The notes beneath the pieces were generated by a model, which saw only the letters and a program-made list of their open reading frames with translations, ran no database searches and was not told the DNA's origin. A stretch of 64,000 nucleotides of DNA. It comes from Streptomyces sp. NBC_00236. GTDB lineage: Bacteria > Actinomycetota > Actinomycetes > Streptomycetales > Streptomycetaceae. Below are positions 15,077 through 23,069 of this stretch, in pieces. The stretch lies in NCBI RefSeq assembly GCF_036195045.1, contig NZ_CP108100.1, forward strand, positions 5,580,001 through 5,644,000, in the 5' to 3' direction. Made by a program: the position numbers and the translations under genes. How positions within the stretch are numbered: the stretch's first letter is position 1; the number at the start of each line of letters is the position of its first letter.

Positions 15077-17095
15077 TCAGCCCTCGGACTTGGCGGCAGC
15101 CGTCCGGGGTGCCCGGCGACGGCGCGGCTTGGCCTCGCCCTCGGCGGCCGGTGCCTGAGCCACGGTCTCCGTCTTCGGCTTCGCGGCCGCACGGGGGCGA
15201 CGGCGCGACCTGGCGTCCGGCTCCGGCTCGGCGATCGGCGCGATCTGGAAGTCGACCTCGTCCTCGGCGGGCTTGATCACCCGGGCGCGGCGGCGCGGCT
15301 TGGTCACCGTCGCGGCGACGGGCGCCGGCTCGGCCACGGGGGCGGTCTGGAAGTCGGCCTCCTCCGCGGGCTTGGCGACCCGGGCACGGCGGCGACGCGG
15401 CTTGGCCTCGGCCACCACCTCGGCCTCCGGCTCGGCGTCGACCACGACCTCGGCCTTGGCGGCCCTGGTCCTCGTCCGCTTCTTCGGCTCGGGAGCGACC
15501 TCGGGCTCGGTGTCGATGACCACGGCCGGAGCCTCCGCCACCGCCACGGCTGCCTCGGCTGCGACGTCGGCGGCTGCGATCTCCGCGGCACCGACACGGC
15601 TGCGCCGGCGACGGCGCGGGGTGCGCGGCTCGGACGGGCCGTCCGTGGCCTCGGGGGCCTCGGCGATCTCCGTGGCGGGTGCGGGCACCGTCACGGCGCC
15701 CTCCTCCGCACTCGAACCGCCCCGGGTGCGACGACGCTGACGCGGCGTACGCGCGGGGCGCTCCTCGCGGACCGCGGGGGCCGACGCGGCGGCGGACTTG
15801 CGGCCGCGGCCGCCCGTCTCGCCGAGGTCCTCGATCTCCTCGGCCCGCAGACCCGCACGGGTCCGCTCGGTACGCGGCAGGACACCCTTGGTGCCGGCCG
15901 GGATGTCCAGCTGCTCGTACAGGTGCGGCGAGGTGGAGTACGTCTCCGGCGGGTCCGGGAACTTCAGGTCCAGGGCCTTGTTGATCAGCTGCCAGCGCGG
16001 GATGTCGTCCCAGTCGACCAGCGTGATCGCGATGCCCTTGGCACCCGCGCGGCCGGTCCGGCCGATCCGGTGCAGATAGGTCTTCTCGTCCTCGGGCGAC
16101 TGGTAGTTGATGACGTGGGTGACACCCTCGACATCGATACCGCGGGCCGCGACGTCGGTACAGACCAGCACGTCGACCTTGCCGTTGCGGAAGGCGCGCA
16201 GCGCCTGCTCGCGGGCGCCCTGGCCGAGGTCGCCGTGGACGGCGCCGGAGGCGAAGCCGCGCTTCTCCAGCTGCTCGGCGATGTCGGCCGCGGTGCGCTT
16301 GGTGCGGCAGAAGATCATCGCGAGTCCGCGGCCGTTGGCCTGCAGGATGCGCGAGACCATCTCCGGCTTGTCCATGTTGTGCGCGCGGTAGACGTACTGC
16401 GCGGTGTTCTTGACCGTCGTGCCCTCGTCGTCGGGCGACGTGGCGTTGATGTGGGTCGGCTGCGACATGTAGCGGCGCGCGAGGCTGATGACCGCGCCCG
16501 GCATGGTCGCCGAGAACAGCATCGTCTGGCGCTTCGCCGGCAGCATCGTGATGATGCGCTCGACGTCCGGCAGGAAGCCCAGGTCGAGCATCTCGTCGGC
16601 CTCGTCGAGGACGAGGGCGCGGACGTGCGACAGGTCCAGCTTGCGCTGTCCGGCCAGGTCGAGCAGTCGGCCCGGGGTGCCGACGATGATGTCGACGCCC
16701 TTCTTGAGGGCCTCGACCTGGGGCTCGTACGCCCGGCCGCCGTAGATGGCGAGCACGCGGACGTTACGCACCTTGCCGGCGGTCTGCAGGTCGTTGGTGA
16801 CCTGCTGGCAGAGCTCGCGGGTCGGGACGACGATCAGCGCCTGGGGGGCGTCGGTCAGCTTCTCGGGCTGTGCCCGGCCCGCCTCGACGTCCGCGAGGAC
16901 GGTGACGCGCTCCAGCAGCGGCAGGCCGAAACCGAGCGTCTTGCCGGTGCCGGTCTTGGCCTGTCCGATGACATCGGAGCCGGAGAGCGCTACGGGGAGC
17001 GTCATCTCCTGGATGGGGAAGGGGGACATGATGCCGACAGCCTCAAGGGCTTCGGCCGTCTCGGAAAGGATCCCGAGGTCTCGGAACGTAGTCAG
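15077..17095 (-). CDS. rhlE: DEAD-box RNA helicase RhlE-type, probable CTG start
   Basis: The protein is 672 residues if it starts at CTG 17095. The ATG at 17029 would cut off FRDLGILSETAEALEAVGI, which carries the Phe and helix of the Q motif (completed by PFPIQ). AGAAGAGG lies 7 nt before the CTG. No ATG, GTG or TTG occurs in frame between the CTG and the upstream TGA. Motif I AKTGTGKT is at about 46-53, with DEAD, SAT and HRIGRTGRAG following in the two RecA domains. The tail of about 240 residues is Ala/Glu/Arg-rich with RRRR clusters, a likely RNA-binding, ribosome- or degradosome-linked extension. Confidence 0.9.
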   Translation of the reverse strand: MTTFRDLGILSETAEALEAVGIMSPFPIQEMTLPVALSGSDVIGQAKTGTGKTLGFGLPLLERVTVLADVEAGRAQPEKLTDAPQALIVVPTRELCQQVTNDLQTAGKVRNVRVLAIYGGRAYEPQVEALKKGVDIIVGTPGRLLDLAGQRKLDLSHVRALVLDEADEMLDLGFLPDVERIITMLPAKRQTMLFSATMPGAVISLARRYMSQPTHINATSPDDEGTTVKNTAQYVYRAHNMDKPEMVSRILQANGRGLAMIFCRTKRTAADIAEQLEKRGFASGAVHGDLGQGAREQALRAFRNGKVDVLVCTDVAARGIDVEGVTHVINYQSPEDEKTYLHRIGRTGRAGAKGIAITLVDWDDIPRWQLINKALDLKFPDPPETYSTSPHLYEQLDIPAGTKGVLPRTERTRAGLRAEEIEDLGETGGRGRKSAAASAPAVREERPARTPRQRRRTRGGSSAEEGAVTVPAPATEIAEAPEATDGPSEPRTPRRRRRSRVGAAEIAAADVAAEAAVAVAEAPAVVIDTEPEVAPEPKKRTRTRAAKAEVVVDAEPEAEVVAEAKPRRRRARVAKPAEEADFQTAPVAEPAPVAATVTKPRRRARVIKPAEDEVDFQIAPIAEPEPDARSRRRPRAAAKPKTETVAQAPAAEGEAKPRRRRAPRTAAAKSEG

Positions 17096-17467
17096 GGTGC
17101 TGCCTCTTCTGTGAAACGCGGTCCGAGGCGAACGAAGGGGGTCGTACCGTGCCGGGGTTGGTCATCCGGCCGTGGATGGGCCGGGTGGCGCGGGACCACT
17201 GCCGTCGCTCGAGCGCTCGTGCCGCTGAGGGGGCCCCTCATCTGCGGTCGTACGTGTCGTACGCACCGCGTGGAGGGCTGTCGGGTCGGAGCCGATCGGG
17301 CCACCGACCGGGCATCCTCATTCAATTTCGCGCGACGAGCAGTTGCAAAATGCTCAGTAAGCGCATTACCACTGTACCCCGGATTCGCGCATCTGTGTTG
17401 GGCGAATTCATCGGAACGGTGTGACGTCGGTCGGCGGCCGGACCCTTCCGCCCCTCGGCGGGCGGGC
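17096..17467. promoter_or_regulatory. divergent intergenic region (rhlE leader and promoters)
   Basis: No gene fits in this 372-bp interval. Near rhlE are two perfect dyads: TGAGGGGGCCCCTCA (17226-17240) and CGTACG-TGT-CGTACG (about 17249-17263). An AT-richer stretch (about 17312-17420) is the probable promoter zone for rhlE. The likely long leader recalls cold-induced helicase genes, but no cold-box sequence is recognisable. Confidence 0.45.
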
Positions 17468-17473
17468 TATTCT
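17468..17473 (+). promoter_or_regulatory. candidate -10 of the MiaE-like gene (leaderless)
   Basis: TATTCT ends 7 nt before ATG 17481. A CTTCCG hexamer lies 17 nt upstream as a weak -35. Confidence 0.45.
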
Positions 17474-17480
17474 GCGGTTC

Positions 17481-18215
17481 ATGGAGACGCCTGACAACGC
17501 CACTGAAGCCCCCGCATCCACCAGAATCGCCGACCAGGACTGGGCCACCGCGTCCGCCGAGCCGCAGTACCGGGCCGCCGTCGTCGACCTGCTGGGAGCG
17601 CTCGCCTACGGGGAACTGGCGGCCTTCGAGCGGCTCGCCGAGGACGCGAAACTCGCACCGACCCTGGCCGACAAGGCGGAGCTGGCGAAGATGGCGTCCG
17701 CGGAATTCCACCACTTCGAGCGGCTCACGGACCGGCTGACCGCGATCGAGGTGGAGCCGACGGGTGCCATGGAGCCGTTCGCCAAGGCCCTCGACGACTT
17801 CCACCGACAGACCGCGCCGTCGGACTGGCTGGAGGGTCTGGTCAAGGCCTATGTCGGCGACTCGATCGCCAGCGACTTCTACCGCGAGGTCGCGGCCCGG
17901 CTCGACTCGGACACCCGCTCCCTCGTCCTCGCCGTGCTCGATGACACGGGACACGGCAACTTCGCCGTCGAGAAGGTGCGCGCCGCGATCGAGGCGGACC
18001 CGAGGCTCGGCGGCCGGCTCGCGCTGTGGGCGCGCCGGCTGATGGGCGAGGCGCTCTCGCAGGCGCAGCGGGTGGTGGCCGACCGCGACGCGCTGTCGAC
18101 CATGCTGGTGGGCGGGGTGGCCGACGGATTCGACCTGGCCGAGGTCGGCCGGATGTTCTCCCGGATCACCGAGGCGCACACCAAGCGGATGGCCGCCCTG
18201 GGGCTGGCCGCGTAG
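17481..18215 (+). CDS. ferritin-like diiron protein, MiaE_2 family
   Basis: The 244-residue helical protein carries two ferritin-type metal-ligand helices: GELAAFERLAEDA (about 43-55) and the ExxH motif in EFHHFERL (about 75-82). A second Glu/His-rich pair lies further on (DTGHGNFAVEKV and the SRITEAHTKRM end helix). MiaE enzymes hydroxylate the 2-methylthio-isopentenyl adenosine of tRNA through a diiron centre. Actinobacterial MiaE_2 proteins are related by fold, and their substrate is not established. In mycobacteria a homologue also sits beside the RhlE helicase, from memory. The start fits a leaderless promoter. Confidence 0.85.
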   Translation: METPDNATEAPASTRIADQDWATASAEPQYRAAVVDLLGALAYGELAAFERLAEDAKLAPTLADKAELAKMASAEFHHFERLTDRLTAIEVEPTGAMEPFAKALDDFHRQTAPSDWLEGLVKAYVGDSIASDFYREVAARLDSDTRSLVLAVLDDTGHGNFAVEKVRAAIEADPRLGGRLALWARRLMGEALSQAQRVVADRDALSTMLVGGVADGFDLAEVGRMFSRITEAHTKRMAALGLAA

Positions 18216-18230
18216 CGTCTTCCGCCGAGG

Positions 18231-18500
18231 TCAGGCCGCCGCCGACCGGCTCAGCCGGCGGCTGCGCGGCCTCAGCAGCAGGGACAGCGTCACCGCGGAG
18301 ATCAGCACCGAGCCCACCAGCGTGGCCGCCGCGTGGCCCGGCCCCAGCACCGAGTGGGTGAGCCCCGCACCGAACAGCGCCCCCAGCGCACCGGTGCCGA
18401 GCACGGCGCGGCGGGACGGGAGCCGGGGCGAAAGGGCGCGCAGGGCCGCCCAGGCGAGGGCGAGTCCCAGCACGACGGAGCCCAGGGTTTCCAAGATCAC
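18231..18500 (-). CDS. small integral membrane protein
   Basis: This 89-residue protein has three predicted transmembrane helices: LGSVVLGLALAWAALRAL, AVLGTGALGALFGAGLT and AATLVGSVLISAVTLSLLL. A basic C-terminal tail (RPRSRRLSRS) marks the cytoplasmic end. GTG 18500 follows GAGGTGAT with 5-nt spacing, which fixes the start. No family is recognised. It converges with the MiaE-like gene with only 15 bp between stops. Confidence 0.72.
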   Translation of the reverse strand: MILETLGSVVLGLALAWAALRALSPRLPSRRAVLGTGALGALFGAGLTHSVLGPGHAAATLVGSVLISAVTLSLLLRPRSRRLSRSAAA

Positions 18501-18674
18501 AGACGATCACCTCGCAGGTGGAGGGCGGGCAAATCGGTCGTAGGCGGTACTACCCCCGGGCGCCGCGGGGCAACCCTCCCGGGAGCAGGCTTCGCTCAGC
18601 CGACGCACAGGAACGACGGCGCGACGGCGAGAGGAGCAGGGCCCGGTGCGGCGGTCCGCCCCGGGCACAACGAA

Positions 18675-18710
18675 AAGCGGCCCGGCGGGGAAATCCCCAT
18701 CGGGCCGCTT
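18675..18710 (-). terminator. intrinsic terminator of the DUF3107 gene
   Basis: AAGCGGCCCG (18675-18684) pairs perfectly with CGGGCCGCTT (18701-18710), with an inner GGGG/CCCC pair. On the minus strand it is followed by TTCGTTGTG, fitting the end of the gene that stops at 18738. Confidence 0.8.
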
Positions 18711-18737
18711 CCGCGGTCTGTGCGTCCGGGCGTGCTG

Positions 18738-18965
18738 CTACAGCGCGCCGAACCCCACCCGTCGTGTGCTGGGCTCGCCGATCTCCACGTAGGCGATCCG
18801 GTCGGCCGGCACCAGGACCTTGCGGCCCTTCTCGTCCGTGAGGCTGAGCAGCTGCGCCTTGCCGGCGAGAGCCTCGGAAACCGCGCTCTCGACCTCTTCG
18901 GCGGAAAGCCCGCTCTCCAGAACGATCTCCCGGGGCGTGTGCTGCACCCCGATCTTGACCTCCAC
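18738..18965 (-). CDS. DUF3107 family protein
   Basis: The 75-residue protein, from GTG 18965 (GGAGGGA upstream), contains VKIGVQHTPREIVLESG and a C-terminal VLVPADRIAYVEIGEPSTR, both diagnostic of DUF3107. The mycobacterial homologue is the small antigen TB9.4, and the family is sometimes annotated as ATP-binding, without a defined role. The adjacent TetR gene is transcribed the same way 132 bp upstream, the same pairing I recall in mycobacteria. Confidence 0.88.
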   Translation of the reverse strand: MEVKIGVQHTPREIVLESGLSAEEVESAVSEALAGKAQLLSLTDEKGRKVLVPADRIAYVEIGEPSTRRVGFGAL

Positions 18966-19097
18966 GGCTATGTCCCTCCGACGGTCAGTCCCTGCGCGGT
19001 GAACCGCGCCGTACCCAGCACACATTAGCCCGCTGAGGGGACCGGGCAGGGCGCTGCGGGAAACGCCCGCAGCGAACACCGGAGCCCGCCGCCCCGC

Positions 19098-19739
19098 TCA
19101 GTGCTGATCGAGGCCGTGCAGCGGGAAGCCCGCGATACCCCGCCAGGCCAGCGAGGTGAGGAGCTGCACCGCCGTGTCGCGCGGGATGGCGGAGCGGCTG
19201 GAGAGCCAGTAGCGGGCGACCACCTGGGACACCCCGCCCAGCCCGACCGCGAGCAGCATGGACTCCTCCTTGGAGAGCCCCGTGTCACCCGCGATCACGT
19301 CCGAGATCGCCTCGGCGCACTGCAGCGAGACCCGGTCGACCCGCTCGCGCACGGCGGGCTCGTTGGTCAGGTCCGACTCGAAGACCAGCCGGAACGCGCC
19401 GCCCTCGTCCTCGACGTACGCGAAGTAGGCGTCCATCGTCGCGGCCACGCGCAGCTTGTTGTCGGTCGTCGACGCCAGCGCCGTGCGCACCGCGAGGAGC
19501 AGCGACTCGCAGTGCTGGTCGAGCAGGGCCAGATAGAGCTCAAGCTTGCCCGGGAAGTGCTGGTAGAGCACCGGCTTGCTGACTCCGGCCCGCTCCGCGA
19601 TGTCGTCCATCGCGGCGGAGTGGTACCCCTGCGCGACGAAGACCTCCTGCGCAGCACCCAGGAGCTGATTGCGTCGGGCGCGGCGGGGCAAACGAGTGCC
19701 CCGCGGGCGCGCCGCCTCGGTCTGCTCGATGGCTGTCAC
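19098..19739 (-). CDS. TetR-family transcriptional regulator
   Basis: The 213-residue protein, from GTG 19739 with GGGAGG 4 nt upstream, has a TetR DNA-binding domain. The helix-turn-helix is MDDIAERAGVSKPVLYQHFPGKLELYLALLD (about 46-76), preceded by the helix LLGAAQEVFVAQGYHSAAM. The C-terminal ligand domain (TMDAYFAYVEDEGGAFRLVFESDL) is of the type common in actinobacterial lipid or stress regulators. The ligand and targets are unknown. It may control itself and the divergent genes at 20 kb, but no palindromic site was identified. Confidence 0.92.
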   Translation of the reverse strand: MTAIEQTEAARPRGTRLPRRARRNQLLGAAQEVFVAQGYHSAAMDDIAERAGVSKPVLYQHFPGKLELYLALLDQHCESLLLAVRTALASTTDNKLRVAATMDAYFAYVEDEGGAFRLVFESDLTNEPAVRERVDRVSLQCAEAISDVIAGDTGLSKEESMLLAVGLGGVSQVVARYWLSSRSAIPRDTAVQLLTSLAWRGIAGFPLHGLDQH

Positions 19740-19907
19740 GCCGCCTCCCAAAATTGTGATCGGACCCAGCAGTTCCGTGCACGCTGCGCCATACCGACAT
19801 CGTACTTTTGGGTAACCCCGGTATGCGCGGCGCGGACGCAGAATTTCACGTACCGGACGACTGCGGTAGCCACAGTTTCCGCACCCCCTGCCGCATAGCG
19901 GGGCGTA

Positions 19908-20123
19908 TCAGCGGTAATCGTCCTCATCCTGTGGGACAACGCGGGCCTGCTCCGCCGCATCCGCCTCGTTCGCGCGGTCCCGGTCGACGTCCGTCAGCGG
20001 TTCGTCGTCCTCGGGACGCAGATCCGCGTGCTGCTCGGCGGCGTCCGCGTCGGGTGCCTCATGGCCGGGATCGTCCGGCTGGACGTCCTCGAAGCTCTCC
20101 GGGTCACTGGGGTCGACCGTCAT
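19908..20123 (-). CDS. small highly acidic protein
   Basis: The 71-residue protein starts at ATG 20123 behind AGGGAG. About a third of its residues are Asp or Glu (DEPLTDVDRDRANEADAAEQ), with many Ala and Pro, no cysteines and no hydrophobic core, so it is probably disordered. Its good ribosome site and codon bias support a real gene. No function is known. It is divergent from the hydrolase gene at 20233. Confidence 0.7.
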   Translation of the reverse strand: MTVDPSDPESFEDVQPDDPGHEAPDADAAEQHADLRPEDDEPLTDVDRDRANEADAAEQARVVPQDEDDYR

Positions 20124-20220
20124 GGTGACTCCCTTCCTTGCTCCGAGCCTAGGAGCTACCCCCCGAAGCCGCCATGTGATCTGTGACGGCGAACACATGA
20201 ACCACGGTGTGATCGTCTCG

Positions 20221-20226
20221 TAACAT
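20221..20226 (+). promoter_or_regulatory. candidate -10 of the hydrolase gene (leaderless)
   Basis: TAACAT ends 6 nt before ATG 20233. No ribosome site is present, which fits a leaderless transcript. Confidence 0.5.
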
Positions 20227-20232
20227 TGCCGC

Positions 20233-21198
20233 ATGTCTTCGACCGAGCTGCCGGGAGTCCGTGCCGCCGCCGCAGCGGTGGCCCCCACGGTGAGCGCCGT
20301 CAGAGTCGCGGAGGGGGAGAGGCTACGCTCCGTCACGCTGCCCGGGCTGACGCTGACCGTCCGTTCGCGGCCGCCGGAGCGGACCGGTCTGCCGCCCGCG
20401 CTCTTCGTGCACGGACTCGGCGGCTCCTCGCAGAACTGGTCGGCGCTGATGCCGCTGCTCCAGGACGTGCTGGACAGCGAGGCGGTCGACCTGCCGGGTT
20501 TCGGGGACTCCCCGCCGCCGGACGACGGCAACTACTCGGTCACCGGCCACGCCCGCGCGGTGATCCGCTTCCTCGACGCCGGGGAGCGCGGCCCCGTGCA
20601 CCTGTTCGGCAACTCGCTGGGCGGCGCGGTGGCGACCCGGGTCGCGGCGGTCCGCCCCGACCTGGTGCGCACCCTCACCCTGATCTCGCCCGCGCTCCCC
20701 GAGCTCCGGGTGCAGCTGTCGGCCGCACCGACGGCACTGCTCGCCGTTCCGGGAGTCGTGTCCCTGTTCGCCCGGATGACCCGGGACTGGAGCGCGGAAC
20801 AACGCACCCGCGGAGTCATGGCACTCTGTTACGGCGATCCGGCACGTGTCTCCGCCGACGCCTTCCGTCACGCGGTGGCCGAAATGGAGCGGCGGCTGGC
20901 GCTGCCGTACTTCTGGGACGCGATGGCGCGTTCGGCACGCGGCATCGTCGACGCGTACACACTGGGCGGGCAGCACGGGCTGTGGCGCCAGGCCGAGCGG
21001 GTGCTCGCACCCGTCCAGCTCGTGTACGGCGGACGGGACCGGCTCGTCTCGTACCGGATGGCACGCAGGGCGTCCGCGGCCTTCCGCGATGCGCGACTGC
21101 TGACACTGCCCGACGCCGGGCACGTGGCGATGATGGAGTACCCGGAGGCGGTCGCCCAGGCGTTCCGGGAACTGCTCGACGAATGCGGCGGGAGCTGA
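20233..21198 (+). CDS. alpha/beta hydrolase
   Basis: The 321-residue protein has the oxyanion motif VHGLGGSSQNW (about 59-69), the conserved DLPGFGDSPPP loop, nucleophile elbow GNSLGG (about 129-134), the acid Asp in YGGRDRLVS and the catalytic His in DAGHVAMMEYPE. The triad is complete. The general form resembles C-C bond hydrolases and esterases of the MhpC type, but specificity cannot be read. Its stop lies 8 bp before the start of the DUF3152 gene, so the two probably form an operon. Confidence 0.88.
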   Translation: MSSTELPGVRAAAAAVAPTVSAVRVAEGERLRSVTLPGLTLTVRSRPPERTGLPPALFVHGLGGSSQNWSALMPLLQDVLDSEAVDLPGFGDSPPPDDGNYSVTGHARAVIRFLDAGERGPVHLFGNSLGGAVATRVAAVRPDLVRTLTLISPALPELRVQLSAAPTALLAVPGVVSLFARMTRDWSAEQRTRGVMALCYGDPARVSADAFRHAVAEMERRLALPYFWDAMARSARGIVDAYTLGGQHGLWRQAERVLAPVQLVYGGRDRLVSYRMARRASAAFRDARLLTLPDAGHVAMMEYPEAVAQAFRELLDECGGS

Positions 21199-21206
21199 TC
21201 CGGGGC

Positions 21207-22601
21207 GTGGGACGACACAGCCGAAAGGGCCCTGCGCCCAGGGCGCCCGAGACAGGGCCCTCCGAGGCGAACGCGGAAGCGGGGCGCGAGGGCGCCCGGC
21301 CCGCAGCCGGCAGCGGCCGGCGCAGACGGCCGGGCGAAGCGGCTCCCGGCGCCGACGGTCACACGCCGTTCCAGGGCGTCCCCCAGGTGCGCGGCGGCCA
21401 TCCCGAACAGCGTGAACCCGGCGGCGGCTGGGGAACCGGGCCCCTCGGGCGGTACGGCGACCGCCCGGCCCCGCCCCACGGCACGGGAACGGGCCGCATC
21501 GGCAGCCAGGCGCGGACCCAGGCGACCGGGCGGCCGCAGAACCCGCAGGGCCCGCGCAGTCCTCAGACACCTCGGAATGCGCAGGAGACCGCAGCCGGGC
21601 CGCTGATACCGGGACCGCGGCGTGAGTTCGTCGAGGCCTTCGACAGCCCGCCGGCCCCGCCCGCACCCCGCCGCTCGGCCGCGACGCCTTCCGGTCCGGA
21701 CGATCCGTACCGCTCCGTCACCGACTGGGACGAGCACCCGCCGGACGCGGACGACCGCGCGCGGGCTCCCGGCGACGACGCCAAGGGCACCAAGGGCGGC
21801 AAGGGCCGCACCTTCACCGGTATCGCCGCGGCCGCCGTGACGACCGTGCTCGCGGTGGTCGTGGCCGGCCAGGTCGCCCATGACGACAGCCGCCGGTCCG
21901 CCGCGGCGCAGCCCGCGGGCGTGGACCGGGACGGCGAGGGCGACGCCTCGCGCTCGGACGTCCGGACGACGCCCAGCCCCGAGGTGGCGGCCAAGCCCCT
22001 TTCGTACGAGCAGAAGATGGCCAAGGCGTATCCGCTGGCCCCGAAGCTCACCGCATCGGGGAAGTTCCAGACCGTCGCGGGGACGGCGAAGGCTCCGGGC
22101 AAGGGGCAGAAGTACCGCTATCGGATCGATGTCGAGTACGGGCTCGGACTGGACTCCGCGCTCTTCGCCCAGGCGGTCCAGAAAACTCTGAATGATGACC
22201 GGAGTTGGGCCCACGACGGCGACATGACCTTCGAACGGATTTCCACCGGGAAGCCGGATTTCGTGATCACGCTGGCGAGTCCGGGGACCACGGGTGAATG
22301 GTGCGAGAAGTCGGGGCTGGACACGATGGAGGACAACGTCTCCTGTGACTCCGCCGCCACCGAGCGCGTGATGATCAACGCATACCGCTGGGCCCAGGGT
22401 TCGTCCACCTTCGGGCCGGACAAGCTCTTCGCCTACCGGCAGATGCTGATCAACCACGAGGTCGGCCACCGGCTGGGGCACAACCATGTGAGCTGCGGCA
22501 CGAAGGGTGCCCTCGCTCCGGTGATGCAGCAGCAGACCAAGTCGCTCGACCTCAACGGCATCAAATGCCTCCCCAACGCCTGGGTGTACCCGAAGGGTTG
22601 A
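21207..22601 (+). CDS. membrane-anchored DUF3152 metzincin-like protease
   Basis: The product is 464 residues from GTG 21207 (MGRHSRKGP is the usual N-terminus of these proteins; an ATG at 21183 overlaps the hydrolase). An approximately 200-residue Pro/Gly/Arg-rich cytoplasmic region precedes one transmembrane helix (GIAAAAVTTVLAVVVAGQVA). The exported DUF3152 domain carries the zinc motif HEVGHRLGHNH, an exact metzincin HExxHxxGxxH, and four cysteines that could form disulfides (EWCEKS, VSCDSA, VSCGTK, IKCLPN). This makes it a putative extracytoplasmic zinc protease. The mycobacterial homologue lies at the same relative position, as I recall. Confidence 0.87.
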   Translation: MGRHSRKGPAPRAPETGPSEANAEAGREGARPAAGSGRRRRPGEAAPGADGHTPFQGVPQVRGGHPEQREPGGGWGTGPLGRYGDRPAPPHGTGTGRIGSQARTQATGRPQNPQGPRSPQTPRNAQETAAGPLIPGPRREFVEAFDSPPAPPAPRRSAATPSGPDDPYRSVTDWDEHPPDADDRARAPGDDAKGTKGGKGRTFTGIAAAAVTTVLAVVVAGQVAHDDSRRSAAAQPAGVDRDGEGDASRSDVRTTPSPEVAAKPLSYEQKMAKAYPLAPKLTASGKFQTVAGTAKAPGKGQKYRYRIDVEYGLGLDSALFAQAVQKTLNDDRSWAHDGDMTFERISTGKPDFVITLASPGTTGEWCEKSGLDTMEDNVSCDSAATERVMINAYRWAQGSSTFGPDKLFAYRQMLINHEVGHRLGHNHVSCGTKGALAPVMQQQTKSLDLNGIKCLPNAWVYPKG

Positions 22602-22625
22602 GTCCGGTAGGGGCTGCTGCGGCGT

Positions 22626-22651
22626 CCGGCCCGGCGCCCCCGCCGGGCCGG
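22626..22651 (+). terminator. intrinsic terminator after the DUF3152 gene
   Basis: CCGGCCCGGC pairs perfectly with GCCGGGCCGG (10 bp) around GCCCCC. It lies 24 bp past the stop, with no T-tract. Confidence 0.6.
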
Positions 22652-22688
22652 GTCCGGGCGGCACTCTCCGGGGTGTCCGTCCGAATCG

Positions 22689-22704
22689 TGAGACGACCGT
22701 CTCA
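22689..22704. promoter_or_regulatory. 16-bp dyad, candidate regulator site of the ABC operon
   Basis: TGAGACG-AC-CGTCTCA is a perfect 7+7 inverted repeat ending 7 bp before the -35 of the leader-peptide promoter. The position suits an activator or an upstream repressor. The half-site GAGAC/GTCTC resembles sulfur-regulator sites such as corynebacterial McbR, but the spacing differs (4 versus 6 bp). Confidence 0.5.
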
Positions 22705-22711
22705 TATCGCG

Positions 22712-22740
22712 TTGACATCGGTCAGGCCGTCGCCCATATT
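22712..22740 (+). promoter_or_regulatory. vegetative-type promoter of the leader peptide and ABC operon
   Basis: TTGACA (22712-22717) and CATATT (22735-22740) are 17 bp apart. The predicted start of transcription coincides with the leader-peptide ATG at 22748, so the first message is leaderless. Confidence 0.7.
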
Positions 22741-22747
22741 TCTCGGC

Positions 22748-22843
22748 ATGTCACGCACCCCCGTCACCACCGATCGCGCAGCCATCGAGCTCGCGCTCAT
22801 CGGCGTGACCGGGCACAGCGTCGCCGACATCGACTGTTGCTGA
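22748..22843 (+). CDS. 31-residue leader peptide ending in Cys-Cys
   Basis: The peptide begins at the predicted transcription start and ends ...VADIDCC followed by TGA. Nothing resembles a signal peptide or membrane segment. Leader peptides with C-terminal cysteine runs are known in mycobacteria, where ribosome pausing at Cys codons adjusts downstream sulfur genes. This peptide sits 226 bp upstream of a substrate-binding-protein gene, suggesting cysteine- or sulfur-responsive control of the importer. The gap contains a CCGGTCA/TGACCGG hairpin (22957-22983) but no clear U-tract terminator. Confidence 0.65.
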   Translation: MSRTPVTTDRAAIELALIGVTGHSVADIDCC

Positions 22844-23069
22844 CGCCTGCCCGCGCGCACGTCGGCCCCCCGTCCGAGTCCTGATGGCCCGGACCGCTCT
22901 TCCCCGACCGCCGCGCCCGGGCGTACTCCGTCCGCAGGCGCGGCAGTTCCAGTGTTCCGGTCACCTTCACCTGTCCTGACCGGTCGTGTGCACACCTCTC
23001 CCGTCGCCGCCTGCACGGAATCACCTTCTGTTTCCTCATCCAGGCAGTACTCCGAGAGGTCATCTTCCG

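Noticed and set aside
20226..21182. N-terminal extension of the DUF3152 gene back through the hydrolase gene
   Set aside because: The frame is open by composition only; the hydrolase on another frame is complete, and the protease family usually begins near MGRHSR.
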